A stretch of DNA of 45,268 bases from CAYFJO01 sp964343305. Its GTDB lineage: Bacteria; Planctomycetota; Planctomycetia; Pirellulales; Pirellulaceae. A model generated the notes under the pieces. That model worked only from the letters and a program-made list of their open reading frames with translations. It made no database searches and had not been told where the DNA came from. Positions within the stretch are counted from its first letter, which is position 1, and each line of letters begins with the position of its first letter. Where the stretch lies: positions 1-45,268 of the forward strand of contig CAYFJO010000038.1 in assembly GCA_964343305.1 (NCBI GenBank), given 5' to 3'. Shown one piece after another: positions 1 to 7,797 of this stretch. The position numbers and the translations under genes were made by a program.

Positions 1-803
1 GCGTGAAGTTCATTTTGGATGCGGTGCACGAAGCATCGGACGGACGTCATACGCGTGTCTATTTGACCGACGGGCGCTTGGTCTCGTCCGCGATCGCTGT
101 CCGCGAACCGCTCTTGGCCGCGGCGTCCAATTGGCATTGCCTGGCCAAATTCCTAGGCCGCGTTGCGGAGGAAGGAACGGCGATGCTGATGGACATCGGT
201 TCGACCACGTGCGACATCATCCCTTTGATTGATGGTGTACCGGCGGCATCGGGAAAAACAGATACCGAACGGTTGTTGAACGGTGAGTTGGTTTACACCG
301 GCGTGGAACGCAGCCCCATTTGCGCGTTGATCGACTCCGCGCCCTATCGAGGCAATCAGTGCGGAATCGCGCAAGAGTTTTTCGCGACAACGGGCGATGT
401 GTATGTCATCCTGGGCGACCTTCCCGAAGGCAAGACACGCACCAACACGGCCGACGGAAAACCGGCAACCAAGGGAGCTTGCCGGATTCGATTGAGCCGC
501 ATTATTTGCGCGGACGATGACAACTTCAACCACCGAGACGCCGTCGCGATCGCGCATGCAGTGTCCGAAGCGCAGACGCACCTGATTGCAGGGGCCGTGA
601 AGCGCGTCATTGGAGAAATGCCCGATCTGCCGGAGAAAGTTATCCTGTCGGGCCACGGGGAATTTCTCGCCCAACGTGTGCTGGAGTCGCTCAAGCTGCC
701 GGCCGAAGTAATTGTGTTGTCAAAACTGCTTGGTGTGTCGGTCTCTCGATGCGCAACGGCTCATGCGCTGGCGGTTATCGCACAGGAGTCGGTCAGCTCA
801 TGA
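1..803 (+). CDS. MfnF-like / H4MPT-linked C1 transfer pathway protein (5' end outside window)
   Basis: This is the C-terminal 267 codons of a hydantoinase/oxoprolinase-like, ASKHA-fold protein of the COG1548 type. In methanogens the family member MfnF joins the aminomethylfuran and tyramine-glutamate parts of methanofuran. In methylotrophs and planctomycetes homologues lie among tetrahydromethanopterin-linked formaldehyde genes. A phosphate-binding motif, MDIGSTTCDIIPLIDG, is visible near residues 62-77, followed by ERLLNGELVYTGVERSPICAL, which is typical of the family. The frame is open to the first base and the usual N-terminal GLDIGGAN-type motif (about 75 residues upstream) is absent, so the gene is cut by the window edge and the GTG at position 3 is not a real start. 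The stop overlaps the next start as ATGA, which suggests translational coupling. The family is clear; the exact reaction in this organism is inferred. Confidence 0.85.
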   Translation, partial: VKFILDAVHEASDGRHTRVYLTDGRLVSSAIAVREPLLAAASNWHCLAKFLGRVAEEGTAMLMDIGSTTCDIIPLIDGVPAASGKTDTERLLNGELVYTGVERSPICALIDSAPYRGNQCGIAQEFFATTGDVYVILGDLPEGKTRTNTADGKPATKGACRIRLSRIICADDDNFNHRDAVAIAHAVSEAQTHLIAGAVKRVIGEMPDLPEKVILSGHGEFLAQRVLESLKLPAEVIVLSKLLGVSVSRCATAHALAVIAQESVSS

Positions 804-1414
804 GCCGGCCGATCGTACGCGTTGTCAAGATTGGCGGCAGCCTACTAGATTTCGCGGACTTGCCGACGGAACTATGTAAATGGCGAGACGCGCAGCGCGA
901 TGGTTTTAACGTTTTCGTTGCCGGCGGAGGTGCGTTGGCTGACGCGATTCGACGCATGGACAACGCTTTGCAAATTGGCGACGTGCACGCTCATTGGTTG
1001 TGCGTCCGGATGATGGACGTCAATGCCAGGATTCTCAGCCGATTGCTTAACTGCGAACACATCACAGACTTCGAAAACCTGCGGCAGATGCAAGCCACCA
1101 GCCAGGGTGCTTCGTCGTATGTTTTGGCCGTACAACAGTTTCTGAAGGATGTTGAGCCAACGTGCGGCGGCAAGCAACTTCCTCAAGACTGGAGTGTGAC
1201 GAGCGACTCGATCGCCGCGCGAGTCGCGATTGCGCTGGGTGCGGACGAATTGGTTCTCCTCAAATCCGCGCTGACAGACGCGCAGTCACTGAGTGAGGCA
1301 GTGCGGCACGGTTACGTTGACGAGTACTTCGCTACGGCGGCCTCTCGATTGCCTTCCATACGCTGCGTGAATTTGCGTTGCCCGACATTTCGCGAAATGC
1401 GTTTTACTTGCTAG
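800..1414 (+). CDS. MfnE-like amino-acid-kinase family protein
   Basis: A 204-residue amino-acid-kinase-fold protein. It opens with VVKIGGSLLD, the phosphate-binding loop of the family, then has VFVAGGGALAD near residues 38-48 and a C-terminal TSDSIAARVAIALGADELVLLKSA segment that matches the nucleotide-binding half. In methanogens MfnE phosphorylates aminomethylfuran phosphate to the diphosphate used by MfnF. Relatives in bacteria with tetrahydromethanopterin-dependent C1 metabolism lie beside the COG1548 gene, exactly as here. I chose the ATG at 800 because it overlaps the upstream stop (ATGA) and puts the kinase loop at the N-terminus; the longer upstream frame has no family similarity. 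Other amino-acid kinases are possible on sequence alone, but the neighbour makes the methanofuran role most likely. Confidence 0.8.
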   Translation: MSRPIVRVVKIGGSLLDFADLPTELCKWRDAQRDGFNVFVAGGGALADAIRRMDNALQIGDVHAHWLCVRMMDVNARILSRLLNCEHITDFENLRQMQATSQGASSYVLAVQQFLKDVEPTCGGKQLPQDWSVTSDSIAARVAIALGADELVLLKSALTDAQSLSEAVRHGYVDEYFATAASRLPSIRCVNLRCPTFREMRFTC

Positions 1415-1423
1415 GGCGGTCCG

Positions 1424-1735
1424 TCACCTGTTCGGCACTGGATGAAACGCCGCGTGAGCGACGACTCTTTCAAGTCGCTCGCGGCCGTAATTCAGTAGTT
1501 CGGCATCGCCTGACAATTCGCCCGCAGCCGAACACACACCGCCACCCAGTACTGCGATGTTTGTATAACTTGGTTTCACGTCGCACTGCTTGATCGAAGC
1601 AGCGATCAGCGCCGTAATGTGACGATTTTCAATCATTGTCATCGATTCTATCAGACCACGGAGTGCGACGTTGAAAACTGGATTTGTGTGGTGAATCCCG
1701 TTAAAACAACGGAGTTCCAACTTCCTTGATTTCAC
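1424..1735 (-). pseudogene. Decayed fragment of an unidentified protein-coding gene
   Basis: The space between the MfnE-like gene and the NTF2-like gene holds no intact gene. The minus strand, however, encodes a protein-like segment with no start or ribosome site of its own. It includes SIKQCDVKPSYTNIAVLGGG and AELLNYGRERLERVVAHAAF, which look like the helical-repeat part of a larger enzyme-like protein. The resemblance ends abruptly near 1450, shortly before the stop. I read it as a remnant of a deleted gene; chance coding on the antisense strand remains possible. Confidence 0.35.
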
Positions 1736-1743
1736 GGAGCAAA

Positions 1744-2217
1744 ATGATGAACGGTCAAATGCGAATGGCGGTCCTTGTCGGTGCGTCTTTTCTGGTCACG
1801 CCGGCCCTTGCCGAATCGCAAGATGAACGGGCTGTTGATGAATTGATGAAACAATGGCTCGCCGCACACGATGCCGGAGATGCGGCTGGATTGGCGAAGT
1901 TTTACGTCAGCGACGCGGATTACGTAGGCATCGACGGACGCACAGTCAAAGGACGCGACGCGATCATCGGGATGTACACGCAGATCTTCGCCTTCACCAA
2001 AGGCAACAAGGCCAAGATCGCGCGCAAGTCCCGACGAGTGCTTGGCGACTCGGTCGTTGTCGACGATGGGGCCTGGGAAGTGATCGGTGAGTTGCCGCCA
2101 GGTGCACCGAAGAAGGGGTTGTATACGACAGTCTTCGCCCGGCGAGACGGCGGGTGGAGAATCGTCGCCGCGCGATCTTACGTCCCGTGGGCCGGACCGA
2201 CTGCGAAGAACGACTGA
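1744..2217 (+). CDS. Secreted SnoaL/NTF2-like (DUF4440-type) protein
   Basis: A 157-residue protein with a signal peptide (MNGQMRMAVLVGASFLVTPALA, cleavage after ALA) and one NTF2-like domain. The domain shows the family pattern: a first helix with MKQWLAAHDAGDAAGLAKFY, then DADYVGIDGRTVKGRDAI, then late strands GLYTTVFARRDGGWRIVAARSY. Such domains form cone-shaped pockets, and secreted planctomycete versions have no assigned substrate. I chose the ATG at 1744 because GGAG at 1736-1739 lies just upstream; the ATG at 1747 is also possible, while an upstream TTG at 1726 has no ribosome site. It stands alone and converges with the beta-propeller gene. Confidence 0.8.
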   Translation: MMNGQMRMAVLVGASFLVTPALAESQDERAVDELMKQWLAAHDAGDAAGLAKFYVSDADYVGIDGRTVKGRDAIIGMYTQIFAFTKGNKAKIARKSRRVLGDSVVVDDGAWEVIGELPPGAPKKGLYTTVFARRDGGWRIVAARSYVPWAGPTAKND

Positions 2218-2255
2218 CGGTCACTTCTGTTTCGATGCCGTCTAACGAGCGCGAC

Positions 2256-3512
2256 CTATGGTGACTTGCCAATACATAACAAGTTGCGCTGCGAACGGAT
2301 AAACAGATTGCCTTGCGAAACCGCCATCGAAGCTTTGCAGAATTCGTCGATCTGATTGCGGGCGAGGATGTTTAGTTTCGGTCCCGGTTCGATGACAATT
2401 GATTCGCCCTCGGCTTCGGTCAGGAAATAGATGCGGCCGTCGGCGTAGACAGGCGAACTCGAATGCTTGCCGCCGACGCGCTCTTGCCAAACGATCTCGC
2501 CGCTGGCTGCGTTGAAGCACGTCACGACGCCTTTGTCAGTCGCCGAATAGATGTGCGGTTTGACGTACAACATCGAAGCCAGTGACGGGACACCTTTGGT
2601 TTGCTCCCAGGCGATATGCGTCTTCGTGATGTCGCCCGTGCCGCCCGTTCGGACGACGCGGATGGTCGGTGCTTCGAATCCGGAACAACTATAGACCATG
2701 CCGTCGCCGATGACGATCGACGGCGTGACGCCCTCGCCCTTGCTGTAGATCGTCCAGATCAATTTGCCGTTGGCGGGGTCAAAACCTTGGACGCAGTCGC
2801 CGGCGCCGCTGATGATCTGCGCCGCCCCCTTCTCGCGCAGAATGTTCGGCGTGACATGAGCGAGACGCGACAAACCGCGCTTGCCTCGCCAGCGCACTTC
2901 GCCCGTCGATTTGTCGAGTGCCAACACGACGGCCTCGCGCCACGGGATCTTGAAACCGATGCGGATGTTTTCGCCGTCGCTGCTGCCGTCGAAGGGCATG
3001 ATCAGCAGATCTTCGAACAGAATCGGCGATGCGGCCAAACCGTGGTGGCTGTAAAACTTGACTTCGTGATTGGTCCAAGCGACCTCTCCATTGAAATCAA
3101 CCGCCGCGATGCTGCCGCTGCCGAAGACGGCGTAGACTCGCCGGCCGTCGGTCGTCGGCGTTGAAGTGGCGTACGAATTCTCGTCTCGCTTTCGGCGCGT
3201 TTCCTGATCGAAGACCTTCGTATTCCACGCGATTTTTCCGCTCGCTCGATCCACACAAATCACGTGGCACGACTTTCCTTCGTTGGTCGTCGACGTGACG
3301 AAGATGTGGTCACCATGAACGATCGGTGACGACCAGCCGTCGCCCGCGACTGCTGTCTTCCAGGCAATGTTCTCGGTCGTGCTCCAGTGCAGCGGAAGGT
3401 CTTCTTCAGAGGAAACGCCTTGTCCCGTTGGACCTCGAAATCGTTCCCAGTTTTCCGCATAAACAAGATTCGTGAGAATAAGCCCAAAGGCGATCGTCAG
3501 AACGTGCCGCAT
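2256..3512 (-). CDS. Secreted PQQ-binding-like beta-propeller protein
   Basis: A 418-residue exported protein of the outer-membrane-protein-assembly/PQQ-repeat type that is abundant in planctomycetes. The N-terminus MRHVLTIAFGLILTNLVYA is a signal peptide, followed by the hallmark ENWERFRGPTGQGVSSE. Repeated propeller blades follow, with motifs such as SSPIVHGDHIFVTS, VICVDRASGKIAWNT, VLALDKSTGEVRWRG and GFDPANGKLIWTI. The ATG at 3512 has GGAG about 7 bases upstream and places the signal peptide first; the longer frame to 3602 adds 30 residues with no signal character. The family usually acts as a scaffold or has unknown function; binding of PQQ itself is not shown. It is convergent with the preceding gene and has no partner on its own strand. 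Confidence 0.85.
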   Translation of the reverse strand: MRHVLTIAFGLILTNLVYAENWERFRGPTGQGVSSEEDLPLHWSTTENIAWKTAVAGDGWSSPIVHGDHIFVTSTTNEGKSCHVICVDRASGKIAWNTKVFDQETRRKRDENSYATSTPTTDGRRVYAVFGSGSIAAVDFNGEVAWTNHEVKFYSHHGLAASPILFEDLLIMPFDGSSDGENIRIGFKIPWREAVVLALDKSTGEVRWRGKRGLSRLAHVTPNILREKGAAQIISGAGDCVQGFDPANGKLIWTIYSKGEGVTPSIVIGDGMVYSCSGFEAPTIRVVRTGGTGDITKTHIAWEQTKGVPSLASMLYVKPHIYSATDKGVVTCFNAASGEIVWQERVGGKHSSSPVYADGRIYFLTEAEGESIVIEPGPKLNILARNQIDEFCKASMAVSQGNLFIRSQRNLLCIGKSP

Positions 3513-3825
3513 CGGTTGTCTCCGTGTCAGATGTTTTGAATCATGCTGACCGGATTGTAATACGGCACGGACTGCGTTGAAAGCAACTTCGGACGTCTTC
3601 ATGATGATTCGAAATCACTCACGCGACGCTAGCGAGTCATGTTGACGGCGCGAGCACTGCCACTTCTCGCGGACAAACAGGCGAATTCGTTCAGGATGTA
3701 ACGGTCGTATCATTCAGGCCGCCTGGGCAACCGCATTTCGAAGCGACGGCAAACATTGGCACGGAGTTCGCCTTTCTTGTGCCCAGCATCAACACCAACC
3801 ATTTCTCCAAGAAGGAGCAACTCAA

Positions 3826-4326
3826 ATGTTCAAGACGAATCGAACCGCCATCCTACCTGCCGCAATCATGATGATCTTCGCCGCCAGTCCCGCTCAAGCC
3901 GGACACAAGTGTTACAAGTACACCGGCCATTGCCACAACTTTGCTGGCGAAGCGCACATGATCGACGCGTTGCTTCACCTCGACAACGCTTACTACGCGA
4001 ACTGCTCAAACGACCGACGATCCGAGATTTCGGCCGCAAAACACGAGATCATCTTTGCGATGCGAGACATCTGCTGCGGCAAAGCCAAACGTGAATTGAT
4101 CCTCGCCTTGGGGCCGATGAGCCAGTATGCGTTTCGCCCGGACGAATGCCTGCTCGACGACGCCTCGGCACACATCTTACGGGCCTTGGAGTTCGAATCG
4201 CTGGTCCATCATCCGCCGGTCATTCGCCATCAGCGTCCCGTTTACAACGACGTCCATCACTACCGCCACAAACAACCGAGCGTTTCCTTCGGCGGCAAAG
4301 GCTGGACCATTCGCATCGGCTTTTGA
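3826..4326 (+). CDS. Small secreted Cys/His-rich protein of unknown function
   Basis: A 166-residue protein that I do not recognise. It starts with a good signal peptide (cleavage likely after SPAQA, residue 25). The mature N-terminus is GHKCYKYTGHCHNFAGEAH, rich in Cys and His. A double cysteine (RDICCGKAK) lies near residue 84 and a His/Tyr/Arg-rich tail near 127-150. The ribosome site AAGGAG just before the ATG at 3826 is strong. The Cys/His content could suit metal binding or disulphide folding in the periplasm, but this is inference. It is a single-gene unit between a convergent propeller gene and a two-component gene. Confidence 0.7.
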   Translation: MFKTNRTAILPAAIMMIFAASPAQAGHKCYKYTGHCHNFAGEAHMIDALLHLDNAYYANCSNDRRSEISAAKHEIIFAMRDICCGKAKRELILALGPMSQYAFRPDECLLDDASAHILRALEFESLVHHPPVIRHQRPVYNDVHHYRHKQPSVSFGGKGWTIRIGF

Positions 4327-4679
4327 GTCGCGAACCAAAGAGTGCAACGACGTCTGAGGTACTCGTCCTAACAAATCACGGTCTTGTTGTCGGACAGATG
4401 CTAAGCATCCGACGTCAGCATTAACTGCGGCGATGACGCAGAATTGGCGGGATGCCGCAAACGAAGATTGTCCCAACTCCGTGGGAATCCTGCCACGCTC
4501 CAATTTCGCGAATCCCGCAACGTTCGCTCAGGCATCTTTACTCCGATAATCCTCTCTGTTTGGAGATTTTTCCCATCGTGTCCGGTGACAAATCCGATTT
4601 CTTCGCGCCATCGGCAACCTAGAGTTGGATGTATCCGGTGACCCCACCTGCTGGATGATTGAAATTTTGGGGCAGAAAA
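4327..4679 (+). other. Intergenic stretch, nothing recognised
   Basis: These 353 bases between the secreted Cys/His-rich protein and the response-regulator kinase contain no supported gene, RNA or strong hairpin. Presumably the promoter of the downstream gene lies here, but I cannot point to its boxes. Confidence 0.5.
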
Positions 4680-5972
4680 ATGCAAAAAGCGATTCAGGTA
4701 TTGATGATTGAGGATTGCGCCGAGGACGTCGAAGTCGTCCGAATCCTTCTCACGCGCACCGACGTCGAATGTCGTTTAGAGGTTGCCGATTGCTTGGGCG
4801 ACGGGATTGATCGGCTGGCACGCGGGAACATCGATGTTGTTCTGTTGGATCTGGGGTTGCCCGATTCCCACGGTCTTGAAACGTATTTCGCCGTACAAGC
4901 CGCCTCTCTCGATGTGCCGGTCGTTGCTTTGAGCGGGCTCTTTGATCGGGCTCTCGCGATGGAAGCCGTCAGACTCGGCGCCCAGGACTACCTGGTCAAA
5001 GGCGAGATCACGGGTCCGCTGGTCGTGCGATCGATGCAATTTGCGATCGAGCGCATGCGTCAAAGCCAACGACTCGTCGAAGCATCACGAGAAGCGGGCA
5101 TGGCCGAGGTGGCGACCGGCATGTTGCACAACGTCGGAAATGTGCTCAACAGTGTCAACGTGGCGGCCAACTGCATGTCAGATCGGTTGCGCGGCAGCCG
5201 CATCACGGGGCTGATGAAAGCAAACGAGTTGCTGGTCCAACACTCAGACGATCTCGCCATGTTTCTGACCGAGGACGAAAAAGGCAAGCTGCTGCCCGGC
5301 TACCTGAACAAACTCACTTCGCAATTGCTCAGCGAACGTGATGACTTGTCCAAAGAACTGACCGAGCTGACCGAGAACATCGAACACATCAAGGAAATTG
5401 TCGCGATGCAGCAGTCGTTCGGCCGCATGTCGGGCGTCGAGCAGGCATTGAATCCGGTCGATTTGTTTGAAGAAGCCATCAAAATCAACTTTGCAGGTTT
5501 GCAACGGCACGGTGTCGATTTGTCGAGCGAGTTCGAATGCGACTTACCAAGGATCACGACCGACAAACATAAGGTGCTGCAGATTCTGGTCAACTTGATC
5601 AGCAACGCCAAGTACGCGGTCAGCGGCAGTAAGATCAAAGACAAGCAAGTCACCGTCCGCGCGGAGCACCACAACGGTTCGATCGTGATGGAAGTCATCG
5701 ATAACGGCGTTGGAATCTCGTCGGAGAATCTTTCCAAGATTTTCGCTCACGGATTTACGACGAAGAAAGACGGACACGGATTTGGGTTGCACATCAGCGC
5801 CCTGGCCGCCAGAGAGTTGGGCGGTTCGATGTCCGTCCACAGCGACGGACTGGGAAAGGGAGCGAGATTTTCGTTGACCATCCCAGTTGCAAAGAAACAA
5901 CCCGTCGAGAAGGCAGAGAAGGCGAGTGCATATGGCTTGCCTTGCTCGCGAGCGGCAAGCACCATTTCATAG
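4680..5972 (+). CDS. Response-regulator/histidine-kinase fusion protein
   Basis: A 430-residue cytoplasmic signalling protein with no membrane segment. Residues 5-125 form a receiver domain with acidic residues at 11-12 (IEDC), phospho-acceptor Asp57 (VVLLDLGLPDS) and signalling Lys107 (YLVKGE). A linker leads to an atypical histidine box, GMLHNVGNVLNS, with His150 as probable phosphorylation site. Residues 285-403 are an ATPase domain with N box (NLISNAKYAV), G1 (DNGVGIS), F (IFAHGFTTK) and G2 (GHGFGLH). The receiver-first order suggests that an upstream kinase phosphorylates it and so switches its kinase output. The ATG at 4680 was chosen over a TTG at 4659 because the receiver begins immediately after it. 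No output regulator lies next to it, so its partner is elsewhere. A compact GC-rich hairpin (5935-5960) lies inside the last codons. Confidence 0.85.
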   Translation: MQKAIQVLMIEDCAEDVEVVRILLTRTDVECRLEVADCLGDGIDRLARGNIDVVLLDLGLPDSHGLETYFAVQAASLDVPVVALSGLFDRALAMEAVRLGAQDYLVKGEITGPLVVRSMQFAIERMRQSQRLVEASREAGMAEVATGMLHNVGNVLNSVNVAANCMSDRLRGSRITGLMKANELLVQHSDDLAMFLTEDEKGKLLPGYLNKLTSQLLSERDDLSKELTELTENIEHIKEIVAMQQSFGRMSGVEQALNPVDLFEEAIKINFAGLQRHGVDLSSEFECDLPRITTDKHKVLQILVNLISNAKYAVSGSKIKDKQVTVRAEHHNGSIVMEVIDNGVGISSENLSKIFAHGFTTKKDGHGFGLHISALAARELGGSMSVHSDGLGKGARFSLTIPVAKKQPVEKAEKASAYGLPCSRAASTIS

Positions 5973-6115
5973 CCTTCTTCGCTGGTTTCGCCCAGTGACG
6001 GAATCTAGCAAGGTTTCGGGCGCAACTTCGATTCGTCAAACGCGGATGCAAATCGCGGGTTGCTGGTGTATCATGGCTTCGCGGAATCCCATTGACAACG
6101 AACAGGAGAATCCTG

Positions 6116-7558
6116 ATGCGAAACCTGCTTGCCATTACGATCACGCTGACACTGCTTCCCATCTCGAATCTGCGCGGCGACGACCAGCCACCTAATGTGA
6201 TTCTCATTTTCATCGATGACATGGGATATGGCGATGTTGAATTTAACGGCGCGAAAGGCCCTCGAACGCCGAACCTGAACCAAATGGCGTCGGAAGGCAT
6301 GAAGTTCACCGACTTCTATGTCGGATGCGCGGTTTGCTCCGGATCACGAACCGCTCTGATGACCGGTTGCCATTATCAACGGTTGAGTATGGCGGCGGTT
6401 TTGTTTCCCAACAGCAGCCAAGGATTGCACCCGGACGAAGTGACCATCGCCGATATGCTCAGGGGTGTCGGCTACAAAACCGCTTGCATTGGCAAGTGGC
6501 ATCTCGGTCATTTGCCTCCGTGTTTGCCAAAGTACCAAGGGTTCGAGTATTACTATGGTGTGCCCTACAGCAACGACATGTGGCTTGATCCGGCCAACAA
6601 GTTGTCCGACGAAATCGTGATCCGCGAAGGGCTGACGCTGGACGAAGTCAAAGCGGGCCACAAAAAACGAAATTGGGTGCCCTTGTTTCGCGGCGAAGAA
6701 GTTATCGAGTATCCCGCCGATCAATCGACCTTGACCAAGCGCTACACCGAGGAAGCAATCCAGTTTATCGAAGCCAACAAGGACGATTCGTTTTTCCTTT
6801 ACATGCCACACACGATGGTCCATTTGCCGCTGGCCGTTAGCGAAGCGTTCAAGAATCGCACGGGCAAATTGATCTGGGATGCGATCGAGGAAGTCGACTG
6901 GTCTGTCGGCGAAGTGCTCAAGTGTGTCAAGGAGGCCGGCATCGCGGACAACACACTGGTCATCTTCACAAGCGACAACGGGGCCGCGGTCGGTTCGTCA
7001 TTGCCGTTGCGTGCGAAGAAGGGAAGCGTTTACGACGGCGGCATTCGCGAGCCAACTTTGATGTGGTGGCCTAGCAAGATTCCGGCCAAGTCCGTGTGCC
7101 GCGAGGTCGCCGCGTCAATCGACGTGTTGCCAACCTTGGCGAAACTCTGCGGCGGTAAATTGCCCGAACGCAAAATCGACGGGCATGACATTTGGCCGCT
7201 AATGTCGGGCGAAAAAGACGCGGCGAGCCCGCACGACAAATATGTCTTGATGCACGGTCCAGGCACAGTCCGATCGGGCAAGTGGAAATTCTATCCGTGG
7301 CCCGAAGGCAAAGGCGGTCGACGCGATGCGCCAAAGGGCAAACCGTCGCCGGGGCCAGTCCAACTGTATGACACCGTGGCTGACATTGGCGAGCGAAACA
7401 ATCTCGCAGCCGACAATCCTGATTTGGTCAAGGAGTTGAAGGCAGCCTACGATGCGCACGTCGCCGAAATCAAATCGAATCGACGCCCGACCGCCAAGAT
7501 GACTCGACCCGACGGGGCTAGCTCAGCCAACCGCCCGGCAACGAACAAGAAAAAATAG
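6116..7558 (+). CDS. Secreted sulfatase with atypical CSGSR active-site motif
   Basis: A 480-residue sulfatase (alkaline-phosphatase superfamily) with an N-terminal signal peptide, so it acts in the periplasm or outside the cell. Metal ligands are visible as IDDMGYGD near residue 34, and the later IFTSDNGA and GKWHLGH motifs match the family. The modified-Cys site is Cys74 in CSGSRTALMTG. The usual signature is C-x-P-x-R, so proline is replaced by glycine; Arg78 and the following ALMTG are kept. The ATG at 6116 has AGGAG upstream and is followed at once by the signal peptide. The substrate is unknown; planctomycete sulfatases commonly act on sulfated algal polysaccharides. It is monocistronic. 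Confidence 0.9.
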   Translation: MRNLLAITITLTLLPISNLRGDDQPPNVILIFIDDMGYGDVEFNGAKGPRTPNLNQMASEGMKFTDFYVGCAVCSGSRTALMTGCHYQRLSMAAVLFPNSSQGLHPDEVTIADMLRGVGYKTACIGKWHLGHLPPCLPKYQGFEYYYGVPYSNDMWLDPANKLSDEIVIREGLTLDEVKAGHKKRNWVPLFRGEEVIEYPADQSTLTKRYTEEAIQFIEANKDDSFFLYMPHTMVHLPLAVSEAFKNRTGKLIWDAIEEVDWSVGEVLKCVKEAGIADNTLVIFTSDNGAAVGSSLPLRAKKGSVYDGGIREPTLMWWPSKIPAKSVCREVAASIDVLPTLAKLCGGKLPERKIDGHDIWPLMSGEKDAASPHDKYVLMHGPGTVRSGKWKFYPWPEGKGGRRDAPKGKPSPGPVQLYDTVADIGERNNLAADNPDLVKELKAAYDAHVAEIKSNRRPTAKMTRPDGASSANRPATNKKK

Positions 7559-7797
7559 AGCGCATTTCAAAACCTCTTAGAACCAGCGTCCCGCTTGTTT
7601 TCTTCGGCGTTTTATGCAAGCGAGGACGCTTACGCTACGTTTTGAAACCGCCTCTAGGTTTCTGGCGACACGCCACCCTATTGACGCGCGAGAACCGGCA
7701 AGAATTCCCAAAAACCGAGGATTTCTTACGTTATGTCAGGATCTCTGGACTCGGACCAGCGTTTCCCATCACTCTGGGGAGTTTTCTGCCTCACTCG

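Noticed and set aside
5935..5960. GC-rich hairpin GCTTGCC ... GGCAAGC at the end of the kinase gene as a terminator
   Set aside because: It lies before the stop codon and no T run follows; it may only be a small repeat in the last codons.
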